Position numbers and translations under genes: made by a program
Assembly (NCBI GenBank): GCA_963749675.1
Contig: CAVVNT010000010.1
Span: forward strand, 496,001 to 560,000
Direction: 5' to 3'
DNA length: 64,000 nucleotides
Source of the DNA: Roseitranquillus sp963749675
Lineage (GTDB): Bacteria > Pseudomonadota > Alphaproteobacteria > Rhodobacterales > Rhodobacteraceae
Notes under the pieces: model-generated
Seen by the model: only the letters and a program-made list of their open reading frames with translations
Told to the model about the DNA's origin: nothing
Database searches by the model: none
Part shown: positions 58,319 through 64,000 of the stretch, piece by piece
How positions within the stretch are numbered: position 1 is the stretch's first letter
Layout: each line of letters starts with the position of its first letter

Positions 58319-59905
58319 CTAGACCGGCCGCGCCTCGCGCAGGCGCAGCAGGACCAGGCTGCCGAGTGCGATGCCGATCAATGGCAGGCCCGCCGGCAGC
58401 GGCACGGGCGTCGCGTCCAGGATGAAGCTCGCCCCGGCGACCTTGTCGAACGCATCCATCCGGTAGTTGGCGTCGAAGATCGAGAACTTCGCCCATTCGG
58501 GGTCGTAGGCGTGGGTTTCGTCGACCAGCGGCCCAAGCCCGAGATCCAGCAGATCGACGCCGAACGCCGAGAGCGTCAGCGACGCCTTCAGGAACTCCAT
58601 CGACAGCTCCAGACCAAGCTGCAGACCCGTGGACGAGACGAAGTCCGCGACGGTGTAGAACGTCGGCGTCACGACCGTGCGACCGAAGATCGCCATCTCG
58701 GGCAGCTCGTCCCAGACGCCGCTGAACGCCTCGACGAGCTGGCCTCCGATTTCGACCGGGCGACTGAATTCCAGATCGACCAGCAGGTCGCCGGGCGTCA
58801 GCGTCACATCCTGGAACATGTCGAACGATGGCCCGGCGTCGAAGTCGTACGCGTCCACGCCGACCCCGACCGGCCCGAAGCCGAGCGACACGCCCCCTGG
58901 CGGCAGGATGCCGGTGCCCGAGAACAGGGTGTCGAGATCGACCGTCAGATCCAGGATGTCCGCCCGCGCCTCCACCAGCAGCTTGTCGCCGACCTTGCCG
59001 CCGTCCTCGTTGAAGATCGGGATGTTGGTCCGCGCCTGCGCCAACTCGATCGTCACGTCGACGTCGTCGATGGGCGCGTCCTCGTCCTCGATCTCCGGCG
59101 TCAGCGTCGCGAGGTCGAAGCCGAGGGTGAAGGTGCGTGCCGCGAGCGGGGTCTTGACCTCCACCCCGTCCGGCACGAACCCGTCGAAGAAGGTGATCTG
59201 GTTCGGGTCGATCCCGACGAGCTCGCGGTCCTCGTCGATGTCGAATATGACGCCCGATCCCTGCGCGCACCCGGCCAGAAAGACGCAGCCCTTGGCATCT
59301 GCAAAGGCGTAGGCCTGCAGGATCGCGTCGATGCTGGCCTCCGCGGTGGGCGACTGCACGTTCATGGTGCCGTCCTTGAAGGTCGATGCGGTCGGCAGCG
59401 AGAACGACTCGCCCCTTCTCACGTCAGCGACGTCCGGCACCATGGCGAACGCATCGAAATCGACCTGAGCCGCGACGGACCCCGCGTCCAGCGTGTAGTT
59501 GAGATCGAAGCCGACCTTGCCGCGCGTCGTGACATCGGCCTGCGCGCCGGTGCGGGTGTCGGTCGTGACGGTGAACGTCTCCCGGCGCGGGCGAGAGCCG
59601 CAATCGACGAGCCAGCCTGCGAGGGCGCGACAGCTTTCCCATGCGCCGAGGGCCGCGAGATAGGTGGGGGTCGGGATGCGCGTGGTGCTGACCGAGCCGA
59701 CGATGCCGCCGGTGGCGAACGACGTGTCCCAGGTCTCTCCGACGAAATACGTATCCGACAGCCGCTGCGCCGCGCCTTCCCCCCAGACGCTTTGGCGTTC
59801 CGTCGTCTCCAAACTGAGAGTGCCGGGTGAGTAAAGGATTGCGGCAGAAGCTGGCGCCATCCCCACAGCGACCGCCACCGCGACCGCGAGCGAGGTACGG
59901 ATCAA
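58319..59905 (-). CDS. Large secreted VPLPA-CTERM protein, unknown function
   Basis: 528 aa with a signal peptide (MIRTSLAVAVAVAVGMAPASA) and a C-terminal TPVPLPAGLPLIGIALGSLVLL segment with basic tail, the VPLPA-type sorting signal. The body is rich in beta-strand-like, acidic repeats (IEDEDAPIDDVDVTIEL; VDLDTLFSGTGILPPGG) with two cysteine pairs (WESCRALAGWLVDC; GCVFLAGC). I recognise no enzymatic domain; it is probably a surface or matrix protein. The start is a TTG at 59905 preceded by a G-run acting as ribosome-binding site. Confidence 0.75.
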   Translation of the reverse strand: MIRTSLAVAVAVAVGMAPASAAILYSPGTLSLETTERQSVWGEGAAQRLSDTYFVGETWDTSFATGGIVGSVSTTRIPTPTYLAALGAWESCRALAGWLVDCGSRPRRETFTVTTDTRTGAQADVTTRGKVGFDLNYTLDAGSVAAQVDFDAFAMVPDVADVRRGESFSLPTASTFKDGTMNVQSPTAEASIDAILQAYAFADAKGCVFLAGCAQGSGVIFDIDEDRELVGIDPNQITFFDGFVPDGVEVKTPLAARTFTLGFDLATLTPEIEDEDAPIDDVDVTIELAQARTNIPIFNEDGGKVGDKLLVEARADILDLTVDLDTLFSGTGILPPGGVSLGFGPVGVGVDAYDFDAGPSFDMFQDVTLTPGDLLVDLEFSRPVEIGGQLVEAFSGVWDELPEMAIFGRTVVTPTFYTVADFVSSTGLQLGLELSMEFLKASLTLSAFGVDLLDLGLGPLVDETHAYDPEWAKFSIFDANYRMDAFDKVAGASFILDATPVPLPAGLPLIGIALGSLVLLRLREARPV

Positions 59906-60205
59906 TGAATCCCCCCCAGAAATATTGACCTAGCGTCAACTAGGAGAATTTGGCCTCTTCGTCAAAGGCAACCTGTACTTTTAGACATATTGATGGATCG
60001 GCGGTTTGCCGCTTATTGAATTCATTGTATCGAGTTTCGTGTTCGAGGCGGTTTTGCAGGCTTGCATGGTGCATATTGCAGCATCCTCGCAACCTGCAAC
60101 TCCGTTTCGCAATAGTAGCTGTACAATTTGCATCTGGGGTAGGGTTTCTCTCGTGGCATCTCTGAAAGCGGGAGTGTTCTGGCCAGGATGTGTGAGGGGT
60201 TGCCG
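59906..60205. other. AT-richer gene-free stretch before the SciP-like gene
   Basis: No credible ORF on either strand. The composition is clearly more AT-rich than the surroundings (for example GCTTATTGAATTCATTGTAT near 60012). A small TTGAC/GTCAA dyad lies at about 59926-59940 upstream of the minus-strand VPLPA gene. It probably carries both divergent promoters. Confidence 0.5.
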
Positions 60206-60463
60206 ATGTTTCTGAAGAAGATCGACGGACCGCGGGTCGTGGCCTTGCCGGATGGCAGCGCGATGTCTCGCGGCGACCTGCCGGAGACGAATACTCTGCG
60301 CTGGACGAGCCAACGAAAGAAGGTTGTGGCGCAGGCCGTGCAGGCCGGGCTCATCACCCGCAAGGACGCGCGCCGCGCCTACGAACTGAGCGACAGCGAA
60401 TTGGATGCATGGTGTTGCAAATTTCCATTGCGGAACGCAATTGCCTCTTCATTTCGCCAATAA
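60206..60463 (+). CDS. DUF1153/SciP-like small regulator
   Basis: An 85-aa protein beginning MFLKKIDGPRVVALPDGSAMSRGDLP and continuing NTLRWTSQRKKVVAQAVQAGLITRKDARRAYELSDSELDAW. This is the DUF1153 fold of SciP, the Caulobacter inhibitor of the cell-cycle regulator CtrA. The C-terminal end (CCKFPLRNAIASSFRQ) departs from canonical SciP, so it may be a paralogue. ATG at 60206 gives the family N-terminus. Confidence 0.8.
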   Translation: MFLKKIDGPRVVALPDGSAMSRGDLPETNTLRWTSQRKKVVAQAVQAGLITRKDARRAYELSDSELDAWCCKFPLRNAIASSFRQ

Positions 60464-60881
60464 GTGATCCCGCTCGTGCTGTTCGACGCTTCATTAACCA
60501 TGTGGTCCGAAGACATTTGAGTAACGCGTACCGAAATTGCATTCTCGTGTTGGTAGTGAGTGGCTGAGTGAGTCAATTATTCCGCCCGGGTCAGGCGCGT
60601 CCTCCCGGGCGGTTCTTTTCCTACGGTCCTGACGGATTCACCGGGTCTCCCTGATCCCCTGCCCGTATCCCGCAACGCGTTCGGGTTGTGGCGAGTGCTC
60701 CGCTCCATCGACGTGGACAGTGATTCGCCTTCGGCCTTCGCCGACACCGGATCGCTTCCCTCCCGGCGATTCTTCGTCCGCCACCTCGCCTGTCGACGGC
60801 TTCGACACGGCGGTGTTCCTGCGTTCAAGCGGGCCCCAGCCTGGCTTGCCGCCGCCGCCGTAGCGTGTCACGTGCCACGAA
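60464..60881. other. Gene-free stretch after the SciP-like gene
   Basis: No supported ORF. The first 120 bases are AT-richer and end in a strong terminator at 60582-60619, so they form a long 3' UTR or possibly a small RNA. The second part (60620-60881) precedes an EamA gene and shows nothing I recognise. Confidence 0.45.
60582..60619 (+). terminator. Rho-independent terminator
   Basis: A perfect 9-bp stem CCGCCCGGG (60582-60590) with CCCGGGCGG (60604-60612) is followed by TTCTTTT. It is the clearest intrinsic terminator in the window, and most simply ends the SciP-like transcript. Confidence 0.8.
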
Positions 60882-61799
60882 ATGGAGGACGCCAGACCGC
60901 TCGCCGGTTTCTCGTGGATGCTGCTGACCGGCGCCTGCTTCGTGGGCGTGACGGCGGTGGTCAAGCACGTCGGCAGCGACGTGCCGCCGGCCGAGGCCGC
61001 ATTCCTGCGCTATCTCCTTGGCCTCGTCTTCCTGCTCCCCTTCCTGGGGCAGATCCGGCGGACGCCCTTGCCGGGCAGCCTGCTGAGGCTTTTCGCGTTT
61101 CGAGGTGTGTTCCACACCTTCGGCGTCGTCCTGTGGTTCTACGCGATGACCCAGATCACGATCGCCGAGGTGACGGCGCTGAACTACCTCTCGCCGGTCT
61201 ACGTCTCCATCGGCGCGGCGCTGTTTTTGGGGGAGCGGCTCGCGCTGCGGCGGATGGTGGCGATCGCGGCGGCGCTGGTCGGCGTGCTCCTCGTGCTGCG
61301 CCCCGGCTTTCGGGAGATCTCGCCCGGCCACCTCGCGATCCTCGGCACCGCGATCCTGTTCTCCGGCTCCTACCTCATCGCCAAGCGCACGGCGGATCTG
61401 TCGAGCCCGGCGATCGTCGTGGCGATGCTGTCGATCTTCGTCACCATCGGCCTCGCGCCGTTCGCGGCGGCGGTCTGGGTGACGCCGACGGCGGTGGAGC
61501 TCGCGTGGCTCTTCCTCGTCGGGTTCCTCGCGACCACGGGGCACTTCACCATGACGCTCGCCTTCAAGGCGGCGCCTGTCAGCGTGACTCAGCCGGTAAC
61601 GTTCCTTCAGCTCATCTGGGCGACGCTGCTCGGCTGGGCGGTCTTCGGCGAGCAGCCCGACCCCTGGGTCATCGCCGGCGGTACGATCATCGTCGCGGCG
61701 GTGTCATTCATCGCCTGGCGCGAGGCGGTCATGGGTCGTCGCCCGGCGGTGTCGGGCCGAGCTGGCCGGCCAGCCGGGCAAGAAGACCCTTTGCCGTGA
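60882..61799 (+). CDS. EamA/DMT-family membrane transporter
   Basis: A 305-aa protein with ten membrane helices in two EamA repeats: FSWMLLTGACFVGVTAVVKHVGS, ALNYLSPVYVSIGAALFLGERL in the first and PVTFLQLIWATLLGWAVFGEQ in the second. This resembles RibN/RhaT-like exporters, but the substrate is unknown. Its last 71 bases overlap the convergent choV gene. Confidence 0.85.
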   Translation: MEDARPLAGFSWMLLTGACFVGVTAVVKHVGSDVPPAEAAFLRYLLGLVFLLPFLGQIRRTPLPGSLLRLFAFRGVFHTFGVVLWFYAMTQITIAEVTALNYLSPVYVSIGAALFLGERLALRRMVAIAAALVGVLLVLRPGFREISPGHLAILGTAILFSGSYLIAKRTADLSSPAIVVAMLSIFVTIGLAPFAAAVWVTPTAVELAWLFLVGFLATTGHFTMTLAFKAAPVSVTQPVTFLQLIWATLLGWAVFGEQPDPWVIAGGTIIVAAVSFIAWREAVMGRRPAVSGRAGRPAGQEDPLP

Positions 61800-62769
61800 C
61801 CTGACCCAGCCGCCGCCCGTCCTCGACGACGGTGAGCGGCCCGGCATCCACCCGGTCCATGATCTCCGCGAGCGGCGTGTCGGGCCCAACCTCGCCCACC
61901 GACGGGCCATCGGCGTCCCGCATCACGTCGCGCGCCGTCAGCACGCCGAGCGGGTTCATGTTCGCGACGAAGTCGGCGACGTACTCGTTCGCGGGGTCGG
62001 TGAAGATGTCGCGGGGCGTGCCGTGCTGCACGATCCGCCCGCCCTCCATGATCGCGATCTCGTCGCCCAGCTTGAACGCCTCGTCGAGGTCGTGGCTGAC
62101 GAAGACGATGGTCCGCTTCAGCCGCTGCTGGAGCTCGATCAGCTCGTCCTGCAGCCGCGTCCGGATCAGCGGGTCGAGGGCCGAGAACGGCTCGTCCATC
62201 AGCAGGATCGGGGCTTCGGTCGCGAACGCTCGTGCCAGCCCGACGCGCTGCTGCATCCCGCCCGACAGCTCGCCGACCTTGGCATCGGCGCGGTCCGAGA
62301 GGCCGACGAGGTCGAGCTGCCGTTCGACCCGCTCTTCCCTCTCCTTGCGCGGCATGCCGGCAAGCTCGGGGCCGAGCCCGACATTTTCCGACACGCTGCG
62401 CCAGGGCAGCAGGCCGAACTGCTGGAATACCATCGTGATCCGCGTCTGCCGCAACCGCCTCAAGGTCTTCGAGTCGGCGGAGGTGACGCTGATCATGTCC
62501 TTGCCGTCATGCACCCTGACCTCGCCCCGGCAGGGCCTGTTCAGGCCGTTGACCGCGCGCAGCAGGGTCGATTTCCCCGAGCCCGAAAGCCCCATGAGAA
62601 CCAGGATCGCCCCCTCCCGCACGCCGATCGAGCAGTCGTGGACGCCGAGGATCTGGTTCGTCTCGGCCGCGATCTCGGCCCGGTCGCTGCCGCTGTCGGC
62701 CATCTCCAGCGCCCGCGCCGGCTTCTCGCCGAAGACGATCGAGACGTTGTCGAACTCGACGACGTTCAC
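61729..62769 (-). CDS. choV: Choline/betaine ABC transporter ATPase
   Basis: 346 aa. Energises uptake of choline or related quaternary amines. Walker A VLMGLSGSGKST, Q-loop MVFQQFGLLPWRSVSENV, signature ELSGGMQQRVGLARAF, Walker B ILLMDEPFSALDPLIR and the switch His in VFVSHDLDEAF are all present. A degenerate CBS-like tail follows (residues about 275-346). The PWRSVSENV form is typical of ChoV/ProV-type ATPases. The GTG start overlaps the choW stop (GTGA). No substrate-binding gene choX is adjacent. Confidence 0.88.
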   Translation of the reverse strand: MNVVEFDNVSIVFGEKPARALEMADSGSDRAEIAAETNQILGVHDCSIGVREGAILVLMGLSGSGKSTLLRAVNGLNRPCRGEVRVHDGKDMISVTSADSKTLRRLRQTRITMVFQQFGLLPWRSVSENVGLGPELAGMPRKEREERVERQLDLVGLSDRADAKVGELSGGMQQRVGLARAFATEAPILLMDEPFSALDPLIRTRLQDELIELQQRLKRTIVFVSHDLDEAFKLGDEIAIMEGGRIVQHGTPRDIFTDPANEYVADFVANMNPLGVLTARDVMRDADGPSVGEVGPDTPLAEIMDRVDAGPLTVVEDGRRLGQVTAKGLLARLAGQLGPTPPGDDP

Positions 62770-63593
62770 CGCCGCTCCACCCTGAGCATCCGGTCGAGCG
62801 CCACGGCGACGACGACGATCACCAGCCCCGCCTCGAACCCCAGCGCGGTGTTCACCTGGTTCAGTGCCCGCACCACGGGCACGCCCAGCCCGTCGGCGCC
62901 GACCAGCGCCGCGATCACGACCATCGACAGCGACAGCATGATCGTCTGGTTGAGCCCTGCCATGATCTGCGGAAAGGCATAGGGCAGCTCCACCTTCCAC
63001 AAGGTCTGGCGCGGGGTCGCGCCGAAGGCCTCCGCCGCCTCGAGCAGGGTCTGCGGGGTCGAGGCCACGCCGAGATGGGTCAGCCGGATCGGTGCCGGCA
63101 GCACGAAGATCACCGTCGCCAGCAGCCCCGGCACCATGCCGATGCCGAAGAACACGATCGCCGGGATCAGGTAGACGAAGGTCGGCAGCGTCTGCATCAG
63201 GTCCAGGACCGGGCGCATCCAGGCATAGAGCTTCGGCCGGTGCGCCGCGGCGATCCCAATCGGCACGCCCACCGCCATGCAGACGAGGCACGACGACAGG
63301 ACCAGCGTCAGGCTCTCCGTCGTCTCCTCCCAATAATCCTGGTTCAGCACGAACAGGAACGCGAGGCCCACCAGCACCACGGTCGAGACCCGTCGCTGCA
63401 GCAGCCAGGTCAGCGCGCAGAAGAAGGCGATCCAGATCAGCGGCGGCGGCGTCTGGAAGACCCAGAGGAACCACTCGATCAGCGCGTCCATGCCGTCTGC
63501 CAGGCCATCGAAGAACCACGCCCCATTGATCTGCAGCCAGTCGAACGCGGCGGCGGCTCCGTCGCCGATCGGGATCTTCGGAATGCTGGGCAA
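62766..63593 (-). CDS. choW: Choline/betaine ABC transporter permease
   Basis: About 275 aa with six or more membrane helices. The EAA-like loop is in EAAEAFGATPRQTLWKVELPYAFPQIMAGLNQTIMLSLSMVV, of which the EAAEAFGATPRQTLW part is the ProW/ChoW type. I favour the TTG at 63593, which has GGAGG ten bases upstream; the exact start is uncertain. It is the first gene of a choW-choV unit and diverges from the GST gene. Imported choline could feed pcs at 19.9 kb or betaine synthesis. Confidence 0.85.
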   Translation of the reverse strand: MPSIPKIPIGDGAAAAFDWLQINGAWFFDGLADGMDALIEWFLWVFQTPPPLIWIAFFCALTWLLQRRVSTVVLVGLAFLFVLNQDYWEETTESLTLVLSSCLVCMAVGVPIGIAAAHRPKLYAWMRPVLDLMQTLPTFVYLIPAIVFFGIGMVPGLLATVIFVLPAPIRLTHLGVASTPQTLLEAAEAFGATPRQTLWKVELPYAFPQIMAGLNQTIMLSLSMVVIAALVGADGLGVPVVRALNQVNTALGFEAGLVIVVVAVALDRMLRVERR

Positions 63594-63828
63594 GTCGGTC
63601 GTTCCTCCGAGCGGTGACACCGGCCTGCACCATCCTTTCCGCACGACGGGCCGGATCGCAAGCAGCCAGCGCAGGCGACTGCACGATGAGAGCAGCCGCG
63701 CCGCCCGACAACGCGCGTCGCTGGCGTCCCCAGAGAGCGAGGACTCGCCGCGGGCCGGACCGCGGCTCGCCCCCGTCATTGTGGTGTCGCAGGCGGCGTG
63801 GCACTCTCGCCGTGGCAGGGAGGAAGCG

Positions 63829-64000
63829 ATGGCAGACCTGACGTTCTGGACGAACCCGATGTCGCGCGGGCGCATCGTGCGGTGGATGCTGGAGGAGACG
63901 GGTGTCGACTACGACACGGTGTGCCTTGGCTACGGGCCCGAGATGAACACGCCCGACTACCGCGCGATCAACCCGATGGGAAAGGTTCCGGCGATCCGCC
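63829..64000 (+). CDS. Glutathione S-transferase, N-terminal part only
   Basis: Runs off the window. The visible 57 residues (MADLTFWTNPMSRGRIVRWML onward, then DYRAINPMGKVPAIR) are the thioredoxin-like N-domain of a glutathione S-transferase, with the SRGR and NPMGKVPAI glutathione-site motifs. The ATG at 63829 follows GGGAGGAAG. Confidence 0.85.
   Translation, partial: MADLTFWTNPMSRGRIVRWMLEETGVDYDTVCLGYGPEMNTPDYRAINPMGKVPAIR

Noticed and set aside
60577..60964. Short ORFs on both strands between the SciP-like and EamA genes
   Set aside because: No ribosome-binding sites or family features; arginine-rich composition typical of random GC-rich frames.
1..64000. CRISPR arrays, tRNA or rRNA genes
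   Set aside because: No regularly spaced repeats, no tRNA-like T-arm boxes in the intergenic regions, and no rRNA segments were found by eye.

Overview
The window is high-GC, gene-dense bacterial chromosome. It looks alphaproteobacterial, and most like Rhodobacterales or a close relative. The reasons are a one-step phosphatidylcholine synthase, three proteins with VPLPA-type C-terminal sorting signals, a DUF1153/SciP protein, a DUF484-xerC pair, ycjX/ycjF, agl-type sugar genes, and a GTTC-N7-GTTC type LexA box in front of an imuA-like gene. No rRNA, tRNA or CRISPR was seen.

Layout. 1-9490 is a co-directional glycogen/alpha-glucan operon: glgC (3' end), glgA, glgX, malQ, pgm and a divergent GH13-like protein. 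truA faces it. 10.3-13.2 kb holds ycjX, a broken GNAT acetyltransferase and ycjF. 13.5-17.5 kb has a VPLPA-anchored CHRD-like protein and ileS. 17.5-19.05 kb is a graveyard of IS30, IS110 and IS630 fragments. 19.4-24.6 kb carries a META-domain protein, pcs, xerC, DUF484 and priA. 24.7-31.7 kb carries a large MscS-type channel, aglA and aglE (without the permease genes) and an M20 peptidase. 31.9-37.3 kb is a mixed set: DUF1127, a LexA-boxed imuA-like gene, an SMP-30 lactonase, an SDR, a trypsin-like protease, YjbR, a VPLPA protein and a stand-alone Lrp/AsnC sensor domain. 37.3-42.4 kb has a GH15 glucoamylase, an HDAC-like deacetylase, a membrane protein and acetate kinase. 42.4-48.1 kb is a minus-strand terminal oxidase operon: subunit II with fused cytochrome c, a fused subunit I-III, a small membrane protein, a CtaG-like protein and a three-heme cytochrome c. 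48.3-55.4 kb holds guaD, mgtE, 5-formyl-THF cyclo-ligase, ymdB, an EamA exporter and an SLC13-type transporter. 57.5-64 kb holds yebC, a third VPLPA protein, a SciP-like protein, an EamA exporter, choV/choW and the start of a GST gene.

The most interesting locus is 55.6-57.5 kb. It is a compact three-gene cassette with a papain-like (C1) cysteine protease that has no signal peptide, a 143-aa protein that shares the protease's C-terminal domain, and a chagasin-like (I42) cysteine-protease inhibitor whose start codon overlaps the preceding gene. I read this as a cytoplasmic protease, partner and inhibitor module that may be undescribed.

A caution on sequence quality: more than twenty frame breaks occur in otherwise well conserved genes at 1.9, 9.3-13.2 and 22.6-29.9 kb. 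Nearly all are repaired by removing one base, often from a short homopolymer. From 30.2 kb to the end no gene is broken. I treat these breaks as probable consensus errors and annotate the genes as single units.
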